Position numbers and translations under genes: made by a program. Positions 18,664 through 28,052 of a DNA stretch of 64,000 bases are shown piece by piece. Position 1 is the stretch's first letter; each line of letters opens with the position of its first letter. Source of the DNA: Kineococcus rhizosphaerae. Lineage in GTDB: Bacteria; Actinomycetota; Actinomycetes; Actinomycetales; Kineococcaceae. Under the pieces are notes generated by a model. The model was not told the origin of the DNA and did no database searches. It was given only the letters and a program-made list of their open reading frames with translations. The stretch spans positions 310,001-374,000 of the forward strand of contig NZ_PVZF01000002.1 of the NCBI RefSeq assembly GCF_003002055.1, in the 5' to 3' direction.

Positions 18664-19531
18664 CGCGTCGCTGCTGTGCGTCGGCAACCTCACGATCGAC
18701 GACCTCGTCCTCGACGGGCAGGAGACGACCGCGCTCGGCGGCGACGCCCTCTACGCCGCGCTGGCCGCCCGCCGCGCCCTGACCGACGTGCGGATGCTCG
18801 CCCCCGTCGGGACGGGTCTGCCCCCGACCCTGCTCGACACCGTCCGCGACCTGGGCATCACCGTCGAGACCGGCCGTCCGCGCGACGTCCCGACCGTGCG
18901 CAACCGCGTCGAGTACGCCCCCGACGGCTCCCGGACCTGGCACCTGCTGCACGGCGAGGAGGCGTTCGACGCCCTGTCCGCCTACCCCGAGGACGTTCCC
19001 GCCGACGTCGCCGCGCTCGACGGGGTCCTGGTGTGCGCCATGAGTCTGCGCTCCCAGCTCACGCTGGGGCCGTGGCTGCGCGCCGCCACCGGTGCGACGG
19101 TCTTCCTGGACCTGCAGGAGGACTACGTCGCCGGCCACGAACCCGAGCTGCTGGACCTGCTCGCCACGTGCGACGTGTTCCTGCCCAGCGAGGTCGAGGC
19201 CGTCGCGCTCGCCGGCACCACCGACCTGCACCGCGCCGCCGCGCGCTTCCTGGCCGCCGGTCCGGACGTCGTGGTCGTCAAGACCGCCGAGCGCGGGTGC
19301 GTCGTCGCCACGGCCGCGGGCGTCGTGCAGGTGCCCACCGAAGCCGTCGTGCCCGTCGACTCCACCGGCGCCGGGGACGCGTTCTGCGGCGCCTTCGCCG
19401 CCGCCCACGTCGCCGGGGCGGACCCGGTGCAGGCCGCGCGCGCCGGGGCCGCGGCGGCCCGGGTCGCGATCGGCGGGTACGGCGTGGCCGGGCTGCTGGC
19501 CGACCTCGGCGTCCAGGGGAGCCTGCTGTGA
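18656..19531 (+). CDS. PfkB/ribokinase-family carbohydrate kinase
   Basis: 291 aa. N-terminal VGNLTIDDLVLDG and GGDALYAALAARRAL resemble the PfkB N-terminal signature; the C-terminal signature VPVDSTGAGDAFCGAFAAA carries the anion hole and catalytic base Asp241. Shorter than ribokinase itself but inside the family range. GTG starts 8 bp inside the SIS gene. In context it would phosphorylate a sugar or nucleoside released in this pathway; specificity cannot be read from sequence. Confidence 0.85.
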   Translation: MADASLLCVGNLTIDDLVLDGQETTALGGDALYAALAARRALTDVRMLAPVGTGLPPTLLDTVRDLGITVETGRPRDVPTVRNRVEYAPDGSRTWHLLHGEEAFDALSAYPEDVPADVAALDGVLVCAMSLRSQLTLGPWLRAATGATVFLDLQEDYVAGHEPELLDLLATCDVFLPSEVEAVALAGTTDLHRAAARFLAAGPDVVVVKTAERGCVVATAAGVVQVPTEAVVPVDSTGAGDAFCGAFAAAHVAGADPVQAARAGAAAARVAIGGYGVAGLLADLGVQGSLL

Positions 19532-20250
19532 GCCACGTGCGGGTCCTGAACCCCAACACCAGCGCCGCGATGACCGACGCCGTGCTCGCCGCGGCCCGGG
19601 CCGTGGCCCGCCCCGGCACGACGGTGACGGCCTCGCGCTCGCGCCGCGCCCCGGCGACCGTGGAGACCCACGTCGACGAGGTCTTCGGCGCCGCGGGGGT
19701 CCTGGAACAGGTCGAGCAGGGCGAACGCGACGGCGTCGACGGCTACGTCGTCGCCTGCTTCGGCGACACCGGCCTGCCCGCGGCCCGCGAACTGGCCCGC
19801 GGGCCCGTCGTGGGCATGACCGAGGCCGCCCTGCAGGCCGCCTCGCTGCTGGCCCACCGCTTCAGCGTCATCACCATGCCCCCGCGCACGATCGCGATGA
19901 CCGACCGCGTCGTCGCCGGGCTCGGGTTGTCCCACCGCTGCACCGTCCGCGCCGTGGACGTCTCGGTCGAGGAGATCGAGACCGGCGCCGGGCCCGCCTT
20001 CGACGCCTTCGCCGACGAGGCCCGCCGGGCGCTGGCCGCCGAACGGGCCGAGGCCGTCGTGCTCGGCTGCGCGGGTCTGACCGACCTCGTCGACGGTCTG
20101 CGCGCGGCCCTCGGGGTCCCGGTGATCGACGGGGTGGCCGCCGCCACGACGGCCCTCGAAGGCCTCCTCGCGCAGGACCTCACGACGTCGCGCGCGAACA
20201 CCTGGGCCGAACCCGCGGGTTCGCCGACGACGGGGGAGGTGTGGGGGTGA
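19528..20250 (+). CDS. Hydantoin/allantoin racemase family protein (Asp/Glu racemase fold)
   Basis: 240 aa, cofactor-independent two-cysteine racemase. Begins VRVLNPNTSAAMTD as in HyuE/HpxA proteins; the catalytic cysteine pair is C77 in VVACFGDTG and C181 in VVLGCAGLTDL. GLPAARELARGPVVGMTEAALQAASLL also matches the family. Known relatives racemise 5-substituted hydantoins or allantoin. Neighbouring allantoinase-like, allantoate-hydrolase-like and PucG-like genes favour allantoin or a related ureide. GTGA overlaps on both sides. Confidence 0.82.
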   Translation: MSHVRVLNPNTSAAMTDAVLAAARAVARPGTTVTASRSRRAPATVETHVDEVFGAAGVLEQVEQGERDGVDGYVVACFGDTGLPAARELARGPVVGMTEAALQAASLLAHRFSVITMPPRTIAMTDRVVAGLGLSHRCTVRAVDVSVEEIETGAGPAFDAFADEARRALAAERAEAVVLGCAGLTDLVDGLRAALGVPVIDGVAAATTALEGLLAQDLTTSRANTWAEPAGSPTTGEVWG

Positions 20251-21767
20251 GCGTCCTGTTCACCGACGTCCTCCTCTGGGCGCCCGCGCAGCCGTCGGGG
20301 ATGGTCGGACCGACCGACCTCCTGGTCGACGGCGACGTCGTCACCGCGATCGGGCCGCGGGCCCGGGAACTGGCCCCCGCCGACGCGCGCAGGGTCGACG
20401 GCGCCGGTCACCACGTCCTGGTCCCCGGGCTGATCAACGCGCACTTCCACTCGCCCGCCAACCACCTCAAGGGCGCGTTCCGCAGCCGACCGCTCGAGAC
20501 GTTCATGCTCTACGAGTCGCCCGCCGACCCGGCCCTGGCGCCGACCCCGCGCGAGGCGTACCTGCGGACGATGCTCGGGGCGCTGGAGATGCTGCGGACC
20601 GGCACGACGAGCGTGCAGGACGACGCGTTCCTCATGCCGTCCCCGGACCCCGAGGTCATCGACGCGGTCCTGCAGGCCTACGCCGACAGCGGGATCCGCG
20701 CCTGCGTCGCGCTGGACCAGCCCGAACTGCCCGACGCGGAGAAACTGCCGTTCCTGACCGGGGCCGACGGGGGTTTCGCCGACGCCCTGAACACCCCCGC
20801 CCCCGCGGGCGCCGGCGAACTCCTCGCCGCCTACGACCACCTCTTCGACACCTGGCACGGCAGTCACGGCGGCCGCCTGACGGCCGCGGTGTCGATCTCC
20901 GCGCCGCAACGGGTCAGCCCCGAGTACTTCGCCGCCCTCGACGACCTCAGCCGTCGCCACGACGTCCCGCTGTTCGCGCACTTCCTGGAGACCCGGGTGC
21001 AGCGCGCGCTGTCGGTCCCGGGGACCGGCCAGGAACGTTTCTCGGGCCGCAGCCTGGTCCGCTACACCGCCGACCTCGGTCTGCTCAGCGAGCGCGTCAA
21101 CGTCATCCACGCCGTCTGGGTCGACGACGACGATCTGGACCTCATCGCCGCCGCCGGGGCCGTCGTGGCCCACAACCCCGTCAGCAACCTGCGCCTGGGC
21201 AGCGGCGTCATGCCGTTCCGGGCGGTGCGCGACCGCGGGATCCCGATCGCGCTCGGCGTGGACGAGGCGATCTGCGACGACAGCGTCAACGTCTGGGGCG
21301 TGGTCAAGGCCGCCGGGCTGGTGCACAACGTCTCCGGCCTGGACGCCGAGCAGTGGCCCACGCCCGCCGAGGTCCTCGACGCCCTCTGGGAGGGCGGCGC
21401 GGCCGCGATGCGCCAGACCGGCCGGATCGGGCGGGTGGCGGTCGGCGCGCAGGCCGACCTCGTCCTGCTCGACCTGCACGCCCCGGCCTTCACCCCCTTC
21501 AACGACCTGCGCGGTCAGCTCGTCTACTGCGAGAACGGCGGCAGCGTCGTCATGACCCTCGTCGCCGGCCGCGTGGTGGCCGAGGACGGGCGCGTGGTGT
21601 CCGTCGACGAGAACTCCCTCCTGGCGGAGGCGCGCGACCTGCACGCCGCCCGCCTGCCAGCCCTCCAACGCACGTGGGCCGCGGCCGACGCCCTGCTCCC
21701 GGCGTACGACGCCGTGGTCCGCCGGGCCGCCCGCACCGACGTCGGCATGAACAGGTGGATCGGATGA
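20247..21767 (+). CDS. Amidohydrolase (ATZ/TRZ, deaminase-type subgroup)
   Basis: 506-aa metal-dependent hydrolase. N-terminal beta sandwich, then GLINAHFHSPANHLKG (H66, H68), VPLFAHFLET (His), NVIHAVWVDDDDL (His), VVAHNPVSNLRLGSGVMP and IALGVDEAICDDSVNVW (Asp). This layout is the one-metal aminohydrolase subgroup that includes guanine, 8-oxoguanine and cytosine deaminases and triazine hydrolases. Likely deaminates or opens a heterocycle before the ureide steps; the exact substrate is open. The GTG overlaps the racemase stop. Confidence 0.82.
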   Translation: MSVLFTDVLLWAPAQPSGMVGPTDLLVDGDVVTAIGPRARELAPADARRVDGAGHHVLVPGLINAHFHSPANHLKGAFRSRPLETFMLYESPADPALAPTPREAYLRTMLGALEMLRTGTTSVQDDAFLMPSPDPEVIDAVLQAYADSGIRACVALDQPELPDAEKLPFLTGADGGFADALNTPAPAGAGELLAAYDHLFDTWHGSHGGRLTAAVSISAPQRVSPEYFAALDDLSRRHDVPLFAHFLETRVQRALSVPGTGQERFSGRSLVRYTADLGLLSERVNVIHAVWVDDDDLDLIAAAGAVVAHNPVSNLRLGSGVMPFRAVRDRGIPIALGVDEAICDDSVNVWGVVKAAGLVHNVSGLDAEQWPTPAEVLDALWEGGAAAMRQTGRIGRVAVGAQADLVLLDLHAPAFTPFNDLRGQLVYCENGGSVVMTLVAGRVVAEDGRVVSVDENSLLAEARDLHAARLPALQRTWAAADALLPAYDAVVRRAARTDVGMNRWIG

Positions 21768-22702
21768 CGCACGACGCAGTTCCCGCCCCCGGGCACGCCC
21801 TGTGGGACTACCGGCCCATCACCGCGGCCCCGGGCCCGGTGTGGCCCGGCGGCCGGCGCCTGGCCGTCTACGTGGCGATCGGCCTGGAGGAGTACCGGTT
21901 CGGGGCCGGGCAGACCGAGGACATCGTCCCCGACGTCGCCGCCCCCGACCTGGTCAACACCTCCTGGCGCGACTACGGCAACCGCGTCGGTGCCTTCCGG
22001 TTGCTGGAACGGCTGGAGCGCCACGGCATCCCGCCGACGGTGCTGCTGAACACCGCCCTGTACGACACCGCCCCCGAACTCGTCGCCGCCGCCCGGCGCG
22101 CGGGCGCCGAGTTCGTCGGCCACGGCGTCTCGAACTCCGACTCCCTGGCCGCGATGTCCGCGGCCGACGAGGCCGGGTACCTGCGTGCCGTCGCGGCCCG
22201 CATCGAGGCCGAGGAGGGTGTCGCCCCCGGCGGCTGGTCCAGCCCGTGGCTCACGCACACGCCCTCGACGCTCGACAACCTCGCCGCCGCCGGCTACCGC
22301 TACCTGCTCGACCTGCGCCTGGACGACCGGCCCGTGCCGCTCGCGACCGGGGCCGGTCCGCTCCTGACGCTGCCCTACGCGCTGGAGGTGAACGACAGCA
22401 CGACCGTCGTGGGCCGCGCGGCGTCGGCCACGGAGTTCGCGGACATGGTCGTCGACGAGTTCGACGAACTGCTCGAACGCTCCGAGGAGCAGCCGCTGGT
22501 CATGAGCGTCGTCGTGCACTCGTTCATCTCCGGGGCCCCCTTCCGGCTGCGCGCCCTCGACCGGGCCCTGCGGCACCTGGGCTCCCACCGCGACCGGGTG
22601 TGGTTCACCCAGCCGCGGGCCATCGCCGCCCACCTGGCGGACCACCCGGGGGACCAGCAGGCGGGCGCGGTGGCGGTCCCGGCCGGGGGAGGGCTCGCGT
22701 GA
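21764..22702 (+). CDS. Polysaccharide-deacetylase-fold hydrolase, PuuE allantoinase-like
   Basis: 312 aa with the NodB/CE4 barrel: RLAVYVAIGLEEYRFG, SWRDYGNRVGAFRLLERLERHGIPPTVLLNTALYD, EFVGHGVSNSDSL, GWSSPWLTHTPSTLDNLAAAGYRYLLDLRLDDRP, VMSVVVHSFISGAPFRLRALDRAL. The DYGNRVG and HSFISG/PFR motifs are those of the PuuE-type allantoinase branch rather than chitin deacetylases. It lacks a signal peptide, fitting an intracellular small-molecule hydrolase. ATGA overlap with the amidohydrolase. Allantoinase assignment is inferred from subfamily motifs and neighbours. Confidence 0.75.
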   Translation: MTHDAVPAPGHALWDYRPITAAPGPVWPGGRRLAVYVAIGLEEYRFGAGQTEDIVPDVAAPDLVNTSWRDYGNRVGAFRLLERLERHGIPPTVLLNTALYDTAPELVAAARRAGAEFVGHGVSNSDSLAAMSAADEAGYLRAVAARIEAEEGVAPGGWSSPWLTHTPSTLDNLAAAGYRYLLDLRLDDRPVPLATGAGPLLTLPYALEVNDSTTVVGRAASATEFADMVVDEFDELLERSEEQPLVMSVVVHSFISGAPFRLRALDRALRHLGSHRDRVWFTQPRAIAAHLADHPGDQQAGAVAVPAGGGLA

Positions 22703-24504
22703 GCGCCGCGGCGGCCCCCACCGCCGTCCCGGCCCCCACGGCCAGCGTCCGCGACCTGCACGTGTCGCTCGAACGCGGCGGGGTCCGCTCCGAGGTGCTG
22801 CGCGGCGTCGACCTCGACGTGGCCCGCGGCGAGATCGTCGGGCTCGTCGGGGAGTCCGGTTCGGGCAAGAGCATGCTCGCCCTCAGCCTCCTGGGTTTGC
22901 TGCCCGAGACCGCCCGCCCGCACGTCACCGGCCGCGTCGACGTGCTCGGGACCGACATGGCGCACGGGCCGGAGTCCGCTCGTCGCGCCGCCCGCCGCAG
23001 CGCGCTCGGCGCGGTGTTCCAGGACCCGATGACCTCGCTGAACCCGACCATGCGCATCGGCCGGCAGATCGTCGAGGCCGGGCAGGACCGGGACGGGGCC
23101 GTCCGGCTCCTGGGCGCGATGGGCGTGCCGGACCCGGAACTGCGGTTCCGGGTGTACCCGCACGAGCTGTCCGGCGGGCTGCGCCAGCGGGTCATGGCGG
23201 CGATCGCCATCGCCGGCCGCCCCGCCCTGGTCGTGGCCGACGAGCCGACGACCGCGCTCGACGTCACCGTGCAGGCGCAACTGCTCGCCCTGCTGCGCGA
23301 GCTGCGCGACGACCTCGGGTGCAGCGTGCTGCTCATCACCCACGACCTGGGCGTCGCCGCGCAGATCGCCGACCGCATCGCCGTCATGTACGCCGGCCGG
23401 CTCGCCGAGGTGGGATCGACCGCGCAGGTCCTGGGCGCGCCCGCGCACCCCTACACCGCGGGCCTGCTGCGCTCGCGGCTGTCCCTGACCCTCGACCGCT
23501 CCCGCCGTCTGCCCACGCTGGTCGCCGACACCCTGACCCCCGCGGACCGCGCGCACGGCTGCGCCTACCGGGCCCGCTGCCCGCTGGCCGTCGACCGCTG
23601 CGCCACCGCGGCGCCGGGGCTCGACGACTCCCGGCCGACGCCCGGGCACGGCGCCGCCTGCTGGTTCGGGGACGAGACCGTCCGCGCCGCGACCGCCACG
23701 ATCACCGCGCCGGCCCCCGCCGCGGCGGTCCCCGTCCGCGCCACCCCGTCCACCCCGTCCACGCAGGGACCGGCGGTCGTCCTCGACGACGTCGCGGTCA
23801 CCTACACCACCGGCCACGGCCGCCGTCGCCGCACCGTGGAGGCCGTGCGCGGCGTCAGCCTCGAGGTCGCCGCGGGACAGGCCCTGGCCATCGTGGGGGA
23901 GAGCGGGTCGGGCAAGTCGACGGTCCTGCGGGCGGTCGCCGGGCTCGTGCCCGTCACCTCCGGGCGCGTCACCGTCGCCGCCGGCGGGGCCCAGATGGTG
24001 TTCCAAGACGCCGGGTCCTCGCTGACCCCGTGGCTCACCGTGGGGGAGACCCTGCGCGAGCGGCTGGCCCCCCTGCGCCTCGGGCGCGCCGAGACCACCC
24101 GGCGGGTCGAGGAGGCCCTCGCGGGCACCGGGCTGCCCACCTCGGTGGCCCGGCTGCGCCCGGCCGACCTGTCCGGCGGCCAGCGCCAGCGGGTCGCCCT
24201 GGCCCGCGCGACCGTCGTGCGGCCCGCGGTGCTGCTGTGCGACGAACCGACCAGCGCCCTGGACGCCTCGCTGGCCGCGACGACCCTCAACCTCATCCGC
24301 GACATGCGGGCCGAACTGGCCATGACCGTCCTGTTCGTCACCCACGACCTGGCCGTCGCCCGGTTCGTGGGTGACCGGATCGCCGTCGTCGAACGCGGGC
24401 GCGTCGTCGAGATCGACGACGCCGAGGCCGTCGTCGGCGCCCCCCGCGAGCCGTACACCCGGGCGCTGGTCGCCTCCGTCCCCGAGATCGAGGTGGTCCG
24501 GTGA
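22699..24504 (+). CDS. Fused dual-ATPase subunit of a peptide/ureide-type ABC importer
   Basis: 601 aa containing two complete ABC ATPases of the Opp/Dpp type (GsiA-like fusion). Domain 1: Walker A GESGSGKS (Lys57), Q-loop FQDPMTSLNP, signature LSGGLRQR, Walker B LVVADEPTTALD, followed by the oligopeptide C-terminal cysteine motif CAYRARCPLAVDRCA. Domain 2: GESGSGKST, FQDAGSSLTP, LSGGQRQR, LLCDEPTSALD. Followed by two permease genes and a binding protein, together a complete importer. GTGA overlaps both sides, so expressed with the catabolic enzymes. Confidence 0.92.
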   Translation: MSAAAAPTAVPAPTASVRDLHVSLERGGVRSEVLRGVDLDVARGEIVGLVGESGSGKSMLALSLLGLLPETARPHVTGRVDVLGTDMAHGPESARRAARRSALGAVFQDPMTSLNPTMRIGRQIVEAGQDRDGAVRLLGAMGVPDPELRFRVYPHELSGGLRQRVMAAIAIAGRPALVVADEPTTALDVTVQAQLLALLRELRDDLGCSVLLITHDLGVAAQIADRIAVMYAGRLAEVGSTAQVLGAPAHPYTAGLLRSRLSLTLDRSRRLPTLVADTLTPADRAHGCAYRARCPLAVDRCATAAPGLDDSRPTPGHGAACWFGDETVRAATATITAPAPAAAVPVRATPSTPSTQGPAVVLDDVAVTYTTGHGRRRRTVEAVRGVSLEVAAGQALAIVGESGSGKSTVLRAVAGLVPVTSGRVTVAAGGAQMVFQDAGSSLTPWLTVGETLRERLAPLRLGRAETTRRVEEALAGTGLPTSVARLRPADLSGGQRQRVALARATVVRPAVLLCDEPTSALDASLAATTLNLIRDMRAELAMTVLFVTHDLAVARFVGDRIAVVERGRVVEIDDAEAVVGAPREPYTRALVASVPEIEVVR

Positions 24505-25361
24505 GCACCGTCGTCCTGCCCCGCCGCACCGCGCGGCCGGTGATCACCGGCCGCGGTCGCACCGGGCGGCGGGCCGCCTGGGTGCTGGTCGGCCTGCTGG
24601 TCGCGCTGACCCTGCTCGCCGTCCTCGCGCGCTTCCTGGCCCCCGACGACCCGATCCAGCCGGTCGCGGCCCCGCAGCTGCCCCCGGGCTCTCCCGAGCA
24701 CCTGCTGGGCACCGACTCCATCGGGCGCGACGTCCTGTCCCGCACGCTGTTCGGCCTGCAGACCTCGTGGTTCTCGGCGCTGGCCGTGGTGGCCGTGGGA
24801 CTGCTCGTGGGGGGCGTCGTCGGCGTCGCCGCGGGGGTCGGCGGCGGCTGGGTCGACGCGGTGCTCATGCGCGTGACCGACCTGTTCCTCGCCCTGCCCT
24901 CCACCCTCGTCGCCATCGCCCTGGTGGCCGCCCTGGGTCCGGGACTGCGCAACACCCTGCTCGGCATGTCGATCGTCTGGTGGCCCTACTACGCCCGGCT
25001 GGTCCGCGCCGAGGTGCGCTCCGTCGTCGCCCGCCCGCACGTCGAGGCCGCCCGCCTGGCCGGCGTCGGCCGGGGCCGCCTCGTCCTGCGGCACGTGCTG
25101 CCCGGGGTCGTCCCCACGGCCGTGGTCACCGCCAGCCTCGACATCGGCAACGTCGTCCTGCTGCTGGCCGGGTTGTCCTTCCTCGGCCTGGGCCAGCCCG
25201 CACCGGCCGCCGAGCTCGGCGCCGACACCGCCGCCGGCACCCAGCTGCTGCTCAGCGCCTGGTGGGTGCCCGTCGTGCCGGGGGTGGCGGTGCTGGTGCT
25301 CAGCCTCGTCGCCAACCTCGCCGGTGACGGCATCCGCACCCTGCTCGGACCCCGGAGGTGA
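24501..25361 (+). CDS. ABC importer permease (DppC/OppC type)
   Basis: 286 aa; N-terminal helix (AAWVLVGLLVALTLLAVLARFLAP), then GTDSIGRDVLSRTLFGLQTS, the diagnostic start of OppC/DppC permeases, and a BPD_transp_1 core with EAA loop EAARLAGVGRGRLVLRHVLPGVVPT. About six membrane segments. GTG overlaps the ATPase stop. Works as a heterodimer with the following permease. Confidence 0.9.
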   Translation: MSTVVLPRRTARPVITGRGRTGRRAAWVLVGLLVALTLLAVLARFLAPDDPIQPVAAPQLPPGSPEHLLGTDSIGRDVLSRTLFGLQTSWFSALAVVAVGLLVGGVVGVAAGVGGGWVDAVLMRVTDLFLALPSTLVAIALVAALGPGLRNTLLGMSIVWWPYYARLVRAEVRSVVARPHVEAARLAGVGRGRLVLRHVLPGVVPTAVVTASLDIGNVVLLLAGLSFLGLGQPAPAAELGADTAAGTQLLLSAWWVPVVPGVAVLVLSLVANLAGDGIRTLLGPRR

Positions 25362-26293
25362 ACCCCGTGCTGCGGTTCCTGCTGCGCCGCACCGGCGCCC
25401 TGGCCGTCGTGCTGCTCGTCCTCAGCGCCGTCGTCTTCCTGCTCCAGCAGATCTCCCCGGGCGACCCCGCCCGCGCGGCCCTGGGGGCCAACGCCTCCCG
25501 GCAGGCCGTGGCCGCCGAACGGCGCCGCCTCGGCCTCGACGACCCGCTGCCCGTGCAGTTCCTGCGCTTCCTCGGCCACGCCGTGCGGGGGGACTTCGGG
25601 ACCTCCTACCGGACCCACCGGCCGGTGGCGACCGACCTGGCCACCGCGTTCCCGGCCACGCTCGAACTCGTCCTCGCGGCGTTCGTCGTCGCCCTGCTGC
25701 TGGCCGCGCTGTTCGCGGCGTCCTCGGCGCTGTCCTGGCCGCTGGCCGGGATCGGCCGCGGGGTGCTGCTGGTCGTCGCGACCGCCCCGCCGTTCCTGCT
25801 CGCCCTGGTCGGCATCGTCGTGTTCTACGCCCACCTCGACTGGCTGCCGGGCTCCGGTCGCGGCGACGGTGGCCCGGGCTCGGAACTGGCGCACCTGGTC
25901 CTGCCGGCCACGGTGCTGGCCATCGCCCCGGCGCTGGCCATCGGCCGCATCCTGCGCGCGGGGCTGGAGGCCACCCTGGCCGCCGACCACGTCCGCACCG
26001 CCCGCTCCAAGGGGCTGGGGCAGGCCGCCGTGCTGGCCCGGCACGTCGTGCGCAACTCCATCGGCCCGTCGCTGGCCATGGCCGGTCTCCAGCTCGGTTT
26101 CCTGTTCGCCGGGACGGTCGTGGTGGAACAGGTCTTCAGCTGGCCCGGGATGGGCAACTACCTCGCCAGCAGCATCCCCACCTCCGACTACCCCGCCATC
26201 GCCGCCGTGACGCTCGTCCTCGGCGCCGTCTACGTGGTCGTCAACACCCTCGCCGACGTCCTGCAGACGGCGGCCGACCCCCGCCTCGCCTGA
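25358..26293 (+). CDS. ABC importer permease (DppB/OppB type)
   Basis: 311 aa; starts VLRFLLRRTGALAVVLLVLSAVVFLLQQISPGDPARAALG, the typical OppB/DppB N-terminus, followed by periplasmic-loop motif RRLGLDDPLPVQFLRFL and EAA loop TARSKGLGQAAVLARHVVRNS. Ends with the conserved FSWPGMGNYL...YPAIAAVTLVLGAVYVVVNTLADVL. Six membrane segments. GTG within GGAGGTGAAC overlaps the preceding stop. Confidence 0.9.
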   Translation: MNPVLRFLLRRTGALAVVLLVLSAVVFLLQQISPGDPARAALGANASRQAVAAERRRLGLDDPLPVQFLRFLGHAVRGDFGTSYRTHRPVATDLATAFPATLELVLAAFVVALLLAALFAASSALSWPLAGIGRGVLLVVATAPPFLLALVGIVVFYAHLDWLPGSGRGDGGPGSELAHLVLPATVLAIAPALAIGRILRAGLEATLAADHVRTARSKGLGQAAVLARHVVRNSIGPSLAMAGLQLGFLFAGTVVVEQVFSWPGMGNYLASSIPTSDYPAIAAVTLVLGAVYVVVNTLADVLQTAADPRLA

Positions 26294-26326
26294 GGGCGAG
26301 CGCCACCCACCCCCTTGAGGAGAACC

Positions 26327-27922
26327 ATGAGGTTCAGCTCGATCGGCCGCCGGACGCGCACCCTGCTCGTCGCCGCCGCCGCGGTGCCGTTGTTCGCCCT
26401 CGCCGCCTGCTCCGGCGGGGGAGACGACTCCGGCGCCCCGAAGGCCGCCCCCACCGACGGCACGCTCACCGTCGGTCTGCTCGGCGACATCGGCCAGCCC
26501 CCGGACCCGGACGTCTACTACGCCAACAACGGCCTGGCGATCGTCCTGAACACCTACGAGGGGCTGGTGCAGTACGCCGACGACAAGGACTCCGTCGAGA
26601 TCGCCCCGCGACTGGCCACGACGTGGGACGTCAACGCCGACAACACCGTCTTCACGTTCCACCTGCGCCAGGGCGTGACGTTCCACGACGGAACCCCGTT
26701 CACCTCCGCGGCGGTGAAGGTCGCCTTCGACCGGCGCACGGCCGTCAAGGGCGGTGCGGCGTACATGGTCGAGGGCGTGAAGGACGTGGCGACCCCGGAC
26801 GACCTGACCGCGGTCGTCACCCTGTCCGCCCCCAACTCGGCGTTCCTGGACTACCTGGCCTCCCCGTTCGGGCCGAAGATGGAGTCTCCGACCGCCCTGG
26901 CCGCCAACGCCGGCTCGGACGACACCCAGACGTACCTGCAGACCCACGACGTCGGCACCGGCCCGTACACCATCGCCGCCGCGCAGCCGGGGACCTCGTG
27001 GACGCTGAAGCGCTACGACGGCTACTGGGGCGACAAGTCGCCGTTCACGACGGTGCAACTGCCCATCTACACCGACGCCTCGGCCCTGCAGTTGGCCTTC
27101 GACCACGGCGACGTGTCGGCGGTCGTGGCCGCGCTGCCGTCCTCGAGCCTGAAGAAGTACGAGGGTTCGAAGGACTACGCCAGCTACCTGCTGCCGACCC
27201 TGCAGTCCGCCCTCGTCACCGTGAACCCGACCAAGGAGTTCTTCAAGAGCCAGCAGGCCCGGCTGGCGTTCCTGCAGAGCATCGACCAGAAGTCCCTCGT
27301 CGACCAGGTCCTCGGCAACCGGTCCGAACCGGCGACGACCCTGTACGCCAAGGGGATGATCCCCGGCGGTGCGGACAAGCAGGAACTCACGTACGACCCC
27401 TCGGTCATGGAGGCCTACGCCAAGACGCTGCCGGCGGGGACGGACATGACCATCGGGTTCGCCAGCGGGAACACCAACGCCGAGCAGATGGCCAACATCC
27501 AGGCGGCGAAGCTGCAGGCCCTGGGCATCAAGGCGACGGCGGCGTCCTACCCCACGTCGCAGGTGTTCGGCTGGATCAACGACCCCACCCAGGGACCCGA
27601 CGCGTTCTTCGACGGCAACAACGGCCCCGACGGCGGGTCGCCCTACATGTGGGGCCACGTGTTCTGGGACGCCTCCGGCGGCATCAACTACTTCGGCTGC
27701 GAGGTCCCCGAGGTGAACGCCCAGCTCGACCGGGCGGTCGCGACCGGCGACGACGCCCTGTACGTCGCGGCGGCGGAGGAGTACGCCAAGACGGGCTGCT
27801 ACTACAACCTGTCCTACAACAAGGACTGGGTGCTGGCCCAGAAGTGGCTCACCGGCGTGGAGCAGTCGCACAACATCGGCGCCAACGAGCTGGACTTCAG
27901 CAAGCTCGGGATCGCGCAGTGA
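26327..27922 (+). CDS. ABC substrate-binding lipoprotein (SBP_bac_5 family)
   Basis: 531 aa. The ATG at 26327 follows TTGAGGAG at a good distance; the in-frame TTG at 26315 is part of that site. Lipoprotein signal RTLLVAAAAVPLFALAACSGGG with lipobox Cys near residue 29. The body has family-5 solute-binding motifs: LVQYADDKDSVEIAPRLATTWDV, FTFHLRQGVTFHDGTPFTSAAVKVAFDR, GTGPYTIAAAQPGTSWTLKRYDGYWG. Such proteins bind peptides, nickel or small heterocycles; here the enzymes suggest a ureide- or glycoside-like ligand. Confidence 0.9.
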   Translation: MRFSSIGRRTRTLLVAAAAVPLFALAACSGGGDDSGAPKAAPTDGTLTVGLLGDIGQPPDPDVYYANNGLAIVLNTYEGLVQYADDKDSVEIAPRLATTWDVNADNTVFTFHLRQGVTFHDGTPFTSAAVKVAFDRRTAVKGGAAYMVEGVKDVATPDDLTAVVTLSAPNSAFLDYLASPFGPKMESPTALAANAGSDDTQTYLQTHDVGTGPYTIAAAQPGTSWTLKRYDGYWGDKSPFTTVQLPIYTDASALQLAFDHGDVSAVVAALPSSSLKKYEGSKDYASYLLPTLQSALVTVNPTKEFFKSQQARLAFLQSIDQKSLVDQVLGNRSEPATTLYAKGMIPGGADKQELTYDPSVMEAYAKTLPAGTDMTIGFASGNTNAEQMANIQAAKLQALGIKATAASYPTSQVFGWINDPTQGPDAFFDGNNGPDGGSPYMWGHVFWDASGGINYFGCEVPEVNAQLDRAVATGDDALYVAAAEEYAKTGCYYNLSYNKDWVLAQKWLTGVEQSHNIGANELDFSKLGIAQ

Positions 27923-27955
27923 CCCCCACCCGTCCACGGCGCTAGGTTCTCCGGG

Positions 27956-27987
27956 GGACGGTCCGGGCCCACCGGCCCGGGCCGTCC
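27956..27987 (+). terminator. Terminator after the binding-protein gene
   Basis: A 14-bp stem GGACGGTCCGGGCC / GGCCCGGGCCGTCC (one T-G wobble) with loop CACC, 34 bp after the stop. Separates the importer operon from the GntR gene. Confidence 0.6.
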
Positions 27988-28052
27988 CTGCCGACGACTG
28001 CCGAGGACCCAGGACCGAGACCGCCCGAGACCACCCCGAGAGAACCAGGTCG